Below the pieces are notes generated by a model. The model saw only the letters and a list, made by a program, of their open reading frames with translations, had not been told where the DNA came from and ran no database searches. Shown here piece after piece: positions 8,190 through 16,260 of a stretch of DNA of 64,000 nucleotides. A program made the translations under genes and the position numbers. The DNA comes from Actinomadura alba (lineage in GTDB: Bacteria; Actinomycetota; Actinomycetes; Streptosporangiales; Streptosporangiaceae), in contig NZ_JABVEC010000001.1 in assembly GCF_014323705.1 (NCBI RefSeq), forward strand, positions 62,001 through 126,000, read 5' to 3'. Position 1 is the stretch's first letter, and each line of letters opens with the position of its first letter.

Positions 8190-8704
8190 CACGCGGTCAG
8201 CGCGATCCCGGTGGCGAGCGCCGTCGCCGTGGCCAGCGCCGTCCCCACGGCGAGCAGCCTGCGGTGAGCCCGCCACAGTTCCTCCCACGCTCCGTCGCCG
8301 CCATGACCGATGCTCACCGCGGGCATGATCCAGCGTGCCGCCGCGAACCCCGCCCCGGCGGCCAGGGCCCCATGGAACGGCAGCGCCAGCAGGATGGCCA
8401 GCAGCACCAGATGAGGCAGGGCCGACGGCGAGTACGTGCGCATTCCGGTGCCCATCTCGAACCCGAACTGGATCGTCCCCACGAGGCGGCCACGATGCTG
8501 CACGTGTTCGGGAACGAGGCGTTGGTTCTCGGGCACCGGCAGTGTCACCAGCCCGCCCTCGCGCAACAGCACGGCCACCGCCACCAGGCCGAGCAGCCCG
8601 AGCCGTACGGGCAAGGGCAGCAGCACCTGCACCAGGCCGCCCAACACGGCGCCGACGAGGGCGACCAGCAACGCACCGAACTGCAGACCGAGCCCGAAGC
8701 TCAT
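8186..8704 (-). CDS. Multi-pass membrane protein, C-terminal part of a TGA-interrupted gene
   Basis: 172 residues from the first available ATG, with about four hydrophobic spans and a conserved-looking loop RLVGTIQFGFEMGTGMRTY. It may correspond to MauE/MauF-like membrane redox partners (weak inference). The ATG has no ribosome site, and the 22 codons before it, back to the TGA at 8764-8762, are coding-like (GC-rich third positions, hydrophobic AFLLSAP). They are in the same frame as the 75-residue ORF upstream. I therefore think 8186-8989 is one 267-codon gene carrying an internal TGA. Confidence 0.6.
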   Translation of the reverse strand: MSFGLGLQFGALLVALVGAVLGGLVQVLLPLPVRLGLLGLVAVAVLLREGGLVTLPVPENQRLVPEHVQHRGRLVGTIQFGFEMGTGMRTYSPSALPHLVLLAILLALPFHGALAAGAGFAAARWIMPAVSIGHGGDGAWEELWRAHRRLLAVGTALATATALATGIALTAW

Positions 8705-8761
8705 CAGCGGACCAGAACCGCGCCAGACCGGCGCGCTCAGCAGAAACGCCGAGTTGTTGCT

Positions 8762-8989
8762 TCAAGTGGAGCCCGAGTTGGCGTATCCCGCGTTGAGGCC
8801 CGCCCACGAGAACGCCAGGAGCGCCAGCACGGTCCCGACCGATCCCTGAGCACCCGGGCCGGCCGTGGCCAGCGCCGCTGGAACGGCGGCTCCGAGCACG
8901 ATCGGCAGGGCCACACTGAGCGGATGCAGCAGGGCCCGGCGGAGCCGGCCGTCTGCCGCATCCGCAGCCGTGGCTGAATCAGTGGTCAC
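8762..8989 (-). CDS. N-terminal part of the same TGA-interrupted membrane protein
   Basis: 75 codons from a GTG with GAGGA 7 bases upstream ([11 protein letters not shown]...). One or two hydrophobic spans ([34 protein letters not shown]) follow, then GST and TGA. The downstream reading continues in frame for 191 more codons as a membrane protein. A stop due to a TGG-to-TGA change is the simplest reading. Selenocysteine insertion is possible in principle, because the genome encodes SelA, SelB and tRNA-Sec 6 kb away and a 6-7 bp hairpin lies just after the TGA. Confidence 0.55.
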   Translation of the reverse strand: MTTDSATAADAADGRLRRALLHPLSVALPIVLGAAVPAALATAGPGAQGSVGTVLALLAFSWAGLNAGYANSGST

Positions 8990-9017
8990 GAAAGTTCCTC
9001 ATCACGCGATCCGCCGG

Positions 9018-9569
9018 CTACCCGTAGACGCCCACGAAGCACACGGCGATGGTCAGGCCGGCCTTGTTGGTCCCGTCGTCCCAGTAGATGTGAGTCCAGG
9101 CGTCCGAGCATCGGAAGGTGTTACCGCTGGGGGTGGACCACCGCCAGGCGTTCCTGGTGTTGCAGTAGTTCGTGCTGCGCTGGGACCAGATGTCCTCGTA
9201 CCACGGGCTGGAGTAGATAAAGTGACCGTCCCAGTGGCGGTTCTCCGCGTTGCAGGGGCGGCCTCCCCTGCGCCAGCCGCCGTAGCAGACCGCGGGGCCT
9301 TCCCACCAGTTGCTCGACTGCCCGTCGTACCCACCCACCCCTCCGCAGTGCGGGTCGGTCCACTCCGATGAGGGAGCGACCCGCGCCGTGGCCGCGCGAC
9401 GGGAGAGGGCCCAGTCGAAAGGCACCAAGGTGGCTGCGATCGCCGCGGCCCCCAAGCCCTTGACCATGGTCCGCCGTGACGCCGGAGGGTTGGGGATGAG
9501 CTCACGGATCCGACTCGGGGCGGCGTCGGCCGGAGCGGTGTCCATGGATGGGATCAGGTCAAAGCGCAC
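9018..9569 (-). CDS. Tat-exported cysteine- and tryptophan-rich small protein (MauA-like?)
   Basis: 183 residues from GTG 9569, chosen for GGGAG 5 bases upstream; a TTG at 9602 is a weaker alternative. A twin-arginine signal is visible: SRRTMVKG followed by the hydrophobic LGAAAIAATLVP, ending near ATA. The mature part (about 115 residues) has six cysteines in HCGG, AVCYGG, RPCNAE, NYCNTR, FRCSDA and AVCFVG, and many Trp and Tyr. The pattern and operon context weakly resemble the methylamine dehydrogenase light chain, which is Tat-exported, disulfide-rich and matured by MauD/MauE. No heavy-chain gene is present. Function unknown. Confidence 0.75.
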   Translation of the reverse strand: MRFDLIPSMDTAPADAAPSRIRELIPNPPASRRTMVKGLGAAAIAATLVPFDWALSRRAATARVAPSSEWTDPHCGGVGGYDGQSSNWWEGPAVCYGGWRRGGRPCNAENRHWDGHFIYSSPWYEDIWSQRSTNYCNTRNAWRWSTPSGNTFRCSDAWTHIYWDDGTNKAGLTIAVCFVGVYG

Positions 9570-10095
9570 GGCTACTCCCGGCGGGTTCGGGTGCTGAGAC
9601 AAGGTCGGCGAGGAGGGCGGGAACGTCGGTGTCGCCGTAGACGAACCGGCGATCGGTCACGCGGCCCGCATCGTCGATCAGAAAGACACAGGGGGTGTAG
9701 CCCTCGGACAGGGCGGCCCACAGATCGGGGTCCACGGTGCTCGCCACTCCAGGGACGTCGTCGAACGAACCGGCCGCGTCCGCTGAGGCGAACAGCGCCA
9801 CGATTCGTACGTCAGTGAGATCTCGGGCCGGGGCGTACTCGGAGACGGCGTGCCACACGAGCTTGCAGGCGGCGCAGCCGTCGTTGAGCAGCAGCACCAG
9901 GATGTTCCTCTCGTCTCCCGTGGGCCGCAGCGCCTCCGGCGCCAGCAGTACCTCATCCGCGAGCAGGGCGCTCCGCGGGTTCAGCGCGGTCCGCTCCAGC
10001 AGGCGGAGCCTGGAGTAGACGGCGCCGACGGCCAGCACGGCGAAGGTGGACAGGAGCAGGGAGACAAGGGCGAGGGCGGTCGGCAGACTCATCAT
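9559..10095 (-). CDS. Membrane-anchored thioredoxin-like protein (MauD/TlpA-like)
   Basis: 178 residues: an N-terminal membrane anchor (ALALVSLLLSTFAVLAVGAVY), then a thioredoxin-like domain facing outward with the active site NDGCAACKLVWH around residue 73 and a cis-Pro-like YTPCVF near 132. Such proteins reduce or isomerise disulfides of exported partners. Start ATG at 10095 or 10092. The gene overlaps the start of the six-Cys protein downstream by 11 bp and follows the 249-residue gene by 7 bp, so all appear co-transcribed. By analogy with MauD it would mature the adjacent Cys-rich protein (inference). Confidence 0.75.
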   Translation of the reverse strand: MMSLPTALALVSLLLSTFAVLAVGAVYSRLRLLERTALNPRSALLADEVLLAPEALRPTGDERNILVLLLNDGCAACKLVWHAVSEYAPARDLTDVRIVALFASADAAGSFDDVPGVASTVDPDLWAALSEGYTPCVFLIDDAGRVTDRRFVYGDTDVPALLADLVSAPEPAGSSRAL

Positions 10096-10102
10096 GGACT
10101 CG

Positions 10103-10852
10103 TCACGCCGCCCAGGCGACCTTCAGACCGGACAGCACGGTGTTCACGTGGTTCTCCTCCACCGCGCTCTTGAGCCTGACGCCGGGGGGCGGTTCGCTCC
10201 GGAAGGTGACATCGAACACCGAGGTCGCGTTCGCGAACGTGTAGCGCCACTCGAAGGGCGTCCCCTTCAGCTTGGCCGCCTGCTCCTCGCGCAGGTCCAG
10301 TCGGCTCCGCCAGACCTCGGCGTCTCCCTGCGCCTGACCCCGCCAGGTGGGCAGGTCGTCCCGCACGTTCCGGGCGTCCCTGATGATGACTGTCATGCGC
10401 GCGTCCGATCCGACCAGCATGGTCCCGTGCTGCTGGAGGTTCGCGGCGGGCTTTGCGGTCAGCCGCGCGCCGGCGGGCGAGTCGGCGAACGTCAGCATCG
10501 AGACGATGCGGTTCAGGACCGCGGGACGCGGAGGAGGACCGCCGAACCACGTGCTGGCCTCGTTGTGCGGCCCCACGAAGACAAGGCAGCCGTCCGAGCG
10601 GTCCGCCGCCTCGTACAGCACCAGATCGAAGCCACGCCTGCGAAAGATCTCCGTACGCGCACCCGGCAGGATCTTCTCTGGAATCACCTTGTGCTCACCG
10701 GCCTGCGCGAGGTCGAAGTGCCGGATGAACTTGGGACCGCTAAGTCTGGTGGCCCCGTGCCACTTCAGGGTGCCCGCCTCCGCGGGCAGCGATACCGAGA
10801 CGCGAGCGCCGTCCGCGGCGACGCGGACGACTTCAGACAGAGCTGTGACCAT
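10103..10852 (-). CDS. Conserved-looking hypothetical protein, first gene of the redox operon
   Basis: 249 residues with no signal peptide and no membrane span; I do not recognise a family. The start is ATG 10852 (MVTALSEVVRVAADG), with GAGAGAAGG 4 bases upstream; an ATG 21 bases earlier lacks spacing for a ribosome site. Features: mixed alpha/beta composition, a single Cys (DGCLVFVG), and Trp motifs such as STWFGG and LKWHGATRLSG. It directly follows the duplicated promoter arm at 10918-11139. It could be a cytosolic chaperone or enzyme dedicated to the exported protein, but nothing in the sequence decides this. Confidence 0.75.
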   Translation of the reverse strand: MVTALSEVVRVAADGARVSVSLPAEAGTLKWHGATRLSGPKFIRHFDLAQAGEHKVIPEKILPGARTEIFRRRGFDLVLYEAADRSDGCLVFVGPHNEASTWFGGPPPRPAVLNRIVSMLTFADSPAGARLTAKPAANLQQHGTMLVGSDARMTVIIRDARNVRDDLPTWRGQAQGDAEVWRSRLDLREEQAAKLKGTPFEWRYTFANATSVFDVTFRSEPPPGVRLKSAVEENHVNTVLSGLKVAWAA

Positions 10853-11021
10853 GGGCCCTTCTCTCTTCAGCATCTCCCACCATGGACGTTGGACGTCCTA
10901 TGTCAGCGATCGCCGACATTGCGGTGGAATCTACCGATTCCCGGGGGCGCGCCACAGCTGTCACGTCTCCCCCATTTCGGCGCGAGCATCATCAATTCCT
11001 GGCACTGGAACAGGGGATCGA

Positions 11022-11050
11022 TTGAGTACGCCAGAGGCCTGCGTTGAGTA
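11022..11050 (-). promoter_or_regulatory. Candidate LAL-regulator operator upstream of the redox operon
   Basis: Two direct repeats TACTCAA (minus strand, 11050-11044 and 11028-11022) with a 22-bp period, about two helical turns, followed by CGATCCCC. Exactly the same arrangement occurs in the other arm at 14093-14121. A shared TAGATT further downstream (GGTAGATTCC) could be the -10. Direct repeats in phase and conserved in both arms suggest a binding site for the intervening regulator; binding itself is inferred. Confidence 0.45.
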
Positions 11051-11063
11051 GGCCTCGACCGAG

Positions 11064-11139
11064 CCATGTCGCAGAGAGATCGAGTTTGCCCAGCTCGGCC
11101 CGGAATCTGACGTCGAGCGTGGGATAGGCCCGATAGAGA
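11064..11139 (-). pseudogene. Remnant of a LuxR-family regulator 3' end
   Basis: In frame the minus strand reads LYRAYPTLDVRFRAELGKLDL, matching the last residues of the LAL regulator's HTH (LYRAYPKLGVKSRAELGKLDL) with substitutions. The stop codon position is TGG here instead of TAG. The upstream part of the HTH is missing or unrecognisably decayed, so this cannot be a functional gene. It looks like the scar of a second regulator copy that once preceded the redox operon. Confidence 0.7.
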
Positions 11140-11343
11140 CGGGGCGCTCAAGGACTGGTGCGTGAGCGGTGCCCCCACGCCGGTGGGACGCCCCCCGAGC
11201 ACCGTTACCGTTCCGTATCCCGCACGACGTGTTCCGGACGCTTCGTATTCATCTGGTCCTGGCCACTGGTGGACAGGGTCTGGAGTTGATCTTGACTTCG
11301 TTTGGGGTGGTACGTGGATCACCGACTGGCAGAGGGACCGCTC

Positions 11344-14079
11344 ATGCTCAAGGGAAGAGCCGAGGAACGGTCTGAAATCGACCGGTTGATCAGCCGTGCT
11401 CGTTCCGGAGCGGGCGGGGTTGTCGTGATCAAGGGTCAGGTCGGCAGCGGCAAGACGGCGCTGCTCGACGACGTCGGCCGGACCGCCGAGGGGGTGCGGG
11501 TACTGCGCGGTGCCGGTTTCGAATCGGAGGCCGAGCTGCCGTTCGCCGCTCTGCACATGCTGCTGCGTCCCGTCCACTCTCACATCAAGGCGCTGGGCGG
11601 GGCGCAGGCCACCGCGCTCAACGCCGCATTGGAGTTCGGTGCCGAACGGAACACCGATCATCACGTCATCAGACCGGCATTACTCTCCGTGTTGTCCGCG
11701 CTGGCCGCCGAACGGCCTCTGCTCTGTCTCGTCGATGACGCGCAATGGGTGGACCATGCCTCCGCCGAGGCGCTGCTGTTCACCGCCCGCCGACTCGGTT
11801 CCGAAGGAATCGCGCTGGTCATCGCGGCTCGTGACGACGACCAGGTGCTCGCCGGGGCCGGACTCCCGGAGCTCCGGCTAGGACCCCTGGACCATACGTC
11901 CGCGGCGGCCGTCGTCGCGCAGAGGGACCCAGGACTGGTGCCACCGGCCAGGGACCGGATCATTGCGGAGGCCCGTGGTAATCCGCTGGCGCTCTCGGAA
12001 CTCCTCACCGCGCTGACACCGGCACAGAGAGCCGGTCGGCTGAACCCGTACGCGTTTCACCATGGCGCGGTCGCGGTCACCGGGCCGGCTCAGGGGTTCT
12101 TCAAAAAGGCGCTCGGGCGGCTTCCCGTCCCCACCCGGGCCCTGCTCTTGCTGGCGGCCGCCGTCGACACCCCCGAACTCGGCCTCGTGCTGCGGGCGGC
12201 GCGGCGGTCCGGTGCAACCCTCGCGGACCTGGGCGCCGCCGAACAGGCCCGCCTCGTGCACGTCACAGGTTCCACCGTGGCCTTCTCTCACCCGCTGATC
12301 CGGGCCGTCGCGTATCACGACGTGACGGCCGCTGAACGGCAAGCCGCCCATCGCGACCTCGCGGAGGCCGCCGGTGACGACGTGAACCTGCGCGCCTGGC
12401 AGTTGGCCGCGGCCACGGCCGGGCCGGATGAGGAGGTGGCGGCCGAACTGGAACGCGTGGCCGAACACAGCGGCGATCAGTATGCGTACGCGGCCTATGA
12501 ACGCGCTGCACGGCTCACGGCGGATCGGGAGAGAGGCACCCGGATGCTGGCCGCGGCGGCCGCGGCGGCGGGTCGGGCGGGCTTGTTGCGCGGAGCGCTC
12601 GAACTCGCCGAGCAGGTGGTCACGCTGACCGACGATCCGTCGATGCGAGCCACCGCCGCCCGCGTCCAGGCCGCCGCGGGGTTCGAGCAGGGAGCACCAC
12701 TGCCGGCCGGCCGCACCCTGCTGGAGGGAGCGGAACTCATCCACGCCCATGAGCCGGCAAAGGCGATGCTCATGCTGGTGGAGGCGATCCGATGCGGCCT
12801 CCACGCGGCTGACACCGACCTTGTCCGGGTGGCGCGGTCTCGGCTTGGCGCCCTCTCGCTGCCCGCGTCTTCCCCCCTGGTGTCGCTCTCTTCTGCACTG
12901 TCCGCTGTGATGACCCCCCCGGGCCGCACCGAAGCCGATGATCCGCATGCCGTGCTCGAGCTGGCCAAGGCGGCGAGGGCCTCTGTGCCCGCAGAGGTGG
13001 CCGAGGGAATCATGGTGGTGTCGCTTGACCTCACAGTCATCGGTCATGGCGAGTGCGCGACGGCCGACGCCTTGGTGGCCGAGACTCTGGTGGCGGAGTG
13101 CCGGGAGGGCGGCACGACGCGCTTGTTGCCCCATGCGCTCCAAGTGCTCGCCCAGGCGCACATGTATCGGGGCCGCCACGGTCAGGCGTCCGCTGCCGCC
13201 ACCGAGGGCCTGAATCTCGCATCGAAGAGCGGGCAGTTCCATCGCGCGAGTCAGCTGAAGAACGTTCTCGCCTGGCTCGCCGCCGTCGAGGGCGACGAGG
13301 ATCGCTGCACCGCTCTGGCGATGGACGGCATGGAGTACGCCACCGCTCAGGGCATGATCCCCGGTATCGCGCTGGGGACCTGGGCGCTGGCGCTGCTCGA
13401 CCTGGGATACACCCGCGATGAGGAGGCCCTCATCCGGTTGGAGAGCCTCTGGTCCGGCGAGTCGCTCATCGGGCCCGTCCGCCTTGCTTCCGACCACATC
13501 GAGGCGGCGGTCCGGTGTGGGCGGCCGGACCAGGCGAGTCGCCCACTCGCTCTTCTCGAGAAACGGGTTGACGGGAGCAGGAATCCCGTGGCCGCCGCGG
13601 TGGCTCTTCGCTGCAAGGCACTGACGAGTCACGGGAAGCAGGCCGAGCGGTACTACGAGGCCGCCATGCAGATGCACGAAAAGATCGACCAACCTTACGA
13701 GCGGGCTCGCACCCAGCTGGCCTATGGCGAATGGCTGCGTCGCATCCGTCGAAAGTCCGCCGCCCACAACCCGCTGAGCGCGGCCGCGGACACCTTCGAA
13801 CGGCTTGGCGCCAAACCTTGGGCGGCTCGAGCCCGGGCCGAACTGAAGGTGATGAGCTCCGCCACCGCCCCGGAGCCGATGTCCGGCCTCCTCGGCCAAC
13901 TCACTCCACAGGAGCGCCAGGTCGTGCGACTGGCGGCGACGGGTGCCAGCAACGGCGCAATCGGTGCCCGGCTCTTCCTGAGCCCCCGGACCGTCGGCAA
14001 CCATCTCTATCGGGCCTATCCCAAGCTCGGCGTCAAATCCCGGGCCGAGCTGGGCAAACTCGACCTCCCCGAGACCTAG
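11344..14079 (+). CDS. LAL-type LuxR family transcriptional regulator (AAA ATPase + TPR + HTH)
   Basis: 911 residues. N-terminal STAND-type ATPase: Walker A GQVGSGKTALL at about residue 35 and Walker B LLCLVDDAQWVD near 130. The central ~550 residues are helical repeats, and the C-terminal LuxR HTH (LTPQERQVVRLAATG, then SNGAIGARLFLSPRTVGNHL) lies near 860-905. Start ATG 11344 (MLKGRAEERSEI) has AGAGGG 7 bases upstream and matches the usual LAL N-terminus. Such proteins are large ligand-dependent activators. The inverted repeat linking its 3' end to two neighbouring promoters suggests these are its targets; the ligand is unknown. Confidence 0.93.
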   Translation: MLKGRAEERSEIDRLISRARSGAGGVVVIKGQVGSGKTALLDDVGRTAEGVRVLRGAGFESEAELPFAALHMLLRPVHSHIKALGGAQATALNAALEFGAERNTDHHVIRPALLSVLSALAAERPLLCLVDDAQWVDHASAEALLFTARRLGSEGIALVIAARDDDQVLAGAGLPELRLGPLDHTSAAAVVAQRDPGLVPPARDRIIAEARGNPLALSELLTALTPAQRAGRLNPYAFHHGAVAVTGPAQGFFKKALGRLPVPTRALLLLAAAVDTPELGLVLRAARRSGATLADLGAAEQARLVHVTGSTVAFSHPLIRAVAYHDVTAAERQAAHRDLAEAAGDDVNLRAWQLAAATAGPDEEVAAELERVAEHSGDQYAYAAYERAARLTADRERGTRMLAAAAAAAGRAGLLRGALELAEQVVTLTDDPSMRATAARVQAAAGFEQGAPLPAGRTLLEGAELIHAHEPAKAMLMLVEAIRCGLHAADTDLVRVARSRLGALSLPASSPLVSLSSALSAVMTPPGRTEADDPHAVLELAKAARASVPAEVAEGIMVVSLDLTVIGHGECATADALVAETLVAECREGGTTRLLPHALQVLAQAHMYRGRHGQASAAATEGLNLASKSGQFHRASQLKNVLAWLAAVEGDEDRCTALAMDGMEYATAQGMIPGIALGTWALALLDLGYTRDEEALIRLESLWSGESLIGPVRLASDHIEAAVRCGRPDQASRPLALLEKRVDGSRNPVAAAVALRCKALTSHGKQAERYYEAAMQMHEKIDQPYERARTQLAYGEWLRRIRRKSAAHNPLSAAADTFERLGAKPWAARARAELKVMSSATAPEPMSGLLGQLTPQERQVVRLAATGASNGAIGARLFLSPRTVGNHLYRAYPKLGVKSRAELGKLDLPET

Positions 14080-14226
14080 CTCGGTCGAGCCCTACTCAAC
14101 GCACGCCTCTGGCTTACTCAATCGATCCCCTGTTCCGGTGCCACGAATTGATGATGCTCGCACCGAAATGGGGAGACGCGACAACTGTGGCGCGCCCCCT
14201 GGGAACCGGTAGATTCCACGCCAATG
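14004..14226 (+). repeat. Inverted-repeat arm 2 (LAL gene 3' end plus downstream promoter region)
   Basis: Begins inside the HTH codons of the LAL gene and continues through the intergenic region. It is ~90% identical to arm 1 on the opposite strand. The non-coding part is at least as well conserved as the coding part, which argues for a recent duplication, gene conversion, or selection on the regulatory DNA. It leads into the secreted-protein gene at 14295. Confidence 0.9.
14093..14121 (+). promoter_or_regulatory. Candidate LAL-regulator operator upstream of the secreted protein
   Basis: TACTCAA at 14093-14099 and 14115-14121, 22-bp period, identical in layout to the site in arm 1. Downstream are GGTAGATTCC (possible -10, TAGATT) and the palindrome GACGTCGG-N11-CCGACGTC (14228-14254). 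The palindrome lies just outside the duplicated block and is not shared by the other arm. Confidence 0.45.
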
Positions 14227-14294
14227 AGACGTCGGGCGTGGGACATCCGACGTCCCCAGTTGAAACACACAATGATCTACGTAAGGGAGTGGCT

Positions 14295-14738
14295 ATGAAG
14301 CGAGTTCGCACCCGGCTGGGCCGGTCAGCGATCCTGTGCACCGTCGCCGGAACGGCGCTCGCGCTGACCGCGACGCCTGCGCTGGCGGATGAGATCTCCA
14401 CACTTGTATACGGCGACTCCGGCGCTTATCTGGGTTCCGGCAAGTGGGTCTCGGCTACATCCGGGGCCAATGAAAACGGATATATATCAGCCTACGACGC
14501 CTATTGCGATGGCGACAACGGGATCATCGGGGCGCTCTACAAGCAGGTCTCGGGAAGCTGGCAGCGGACCAACCTTGTCAGCCAGCGAGGCTGCGGGCAG
14601 ACGAACACCACGCAGATCAAACCTCCGCCCACCGGTCCCGCCTATGGCGCGTACGTCCGCTTCCGAGTGTGCAAGCTGCTACCGGACGGAACCTGGAAGG
14701 ACTGCCAGGACAAGTACGGCTACAACCGGTACCAGTAG
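14295..14738 (+). CDS. Secreted four-cysteine protein of unknown function
   Basis: 147 residues with a classical Sec signal peptide: basic MKRVRTRLGR, hydrophobic core AILCTVAGTALALTA, and cleavage after ALA near residue 31. The mature ~116 residues contain four Cys (AYCDGD, RGCGQT, RVCKLL, KDCQDK), probably two disulfides, and are Gly/Tyr/Ser rich. AGGGAG lies 6 bases before the ATG. A strong terminator follows immediately. It is the gene served by repeat arm 2, hence probably controlled by the adjacent LAL regulator. It could be an extracellular effector, inhibitor or small binding protein; no family recognised. Confidence 0.82.
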   Translation: MKRVRTRLGRSAILCTVAGTALALTATPALADEISTLVYGDSGAYLGSGKWVSATSGANENGYISAYDAYCDGDNGIIGALYKQVSGSWQRTNLVSQRGCGQTNTTQIKPPPTGPAYGAYVRFRVCKLLPDGTWKDCQDKYGYNRYQ

Positions 14739-14747
14739 AATCAGCGG

Positions 14748-14781
14748 AAAATAGTGGTGGAGTTACCTCCACCACTATTTT
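14748..14781 (+). terminator. Rho-independent terminator
   Basis: Perfect 15-bp inverted repeat AAAATAGTGGTGGAG / CTCCACCACTATTTT with loop TTAC, ten bases after the secreted-protein stop. Flanking A and T tracts form the upstream A-run and downstream U-run of a textbook intrinsic terminator, rare in such GC-rich DNA. It insulates the sel cluster downstream. Confidence 0.92.
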
Positions 14782-14949
14782 CGTGTCGGCTCACCTGAGC
14801 CCGGCCGGCAAGGATTCCAATTCGCCCGGGGGAATCTTGCAAGCTCAGCCACCACCGTGGGCAAGCCGGGTCAGCCGCTTCGAGCTGATCGTCACGGGCT
14901 TGGCGTACGATTCAGATCTCCAGCGCGCAGGGCCTTGTGGAGAGGAAGA

Positions 14950-16250
<1,301 letters not shown>

Positions 16251-16260
<10 letters not shown>

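Larger units (their letters stand above)
10918..11139 (-). repeat. Inverted-repeat arm 1 (LuxR 3' remnant plus promoter region)
   Basis: About 222 bp whose minus strand is about 90% identical (hand count, ~23 differences including two 1-base indels) to the plus strand at 14004-14226. The first ~76 bases match the 3' end of the LAL regulator gene; the rest matches its downstream intergenic region, up to ATTCCACNNCAATG. This arm leads into the redox operon at 10852. The two arms flank the regulator gene in opposite orientation, about 2.9 kb apart. Confidence 0.9.

Noticed and set aside
10903-11664. 253-codon minus-strand frame covering arm 1 and the start of the LAL gene
   Set aside because: It runs through the inverted repeat and the opposite strand of the LAL ATPase domain; resemblance to the plus-strand frame at 14 kb is explained by the DNA repeat, not by a protein.
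10918-14226. The LAL gene and its inverted repeats as an insertion sequence
   Set aside because: No transposase and no target-site duplication; the repeats contain gene 3' ends and promoters rather than transposon termini.
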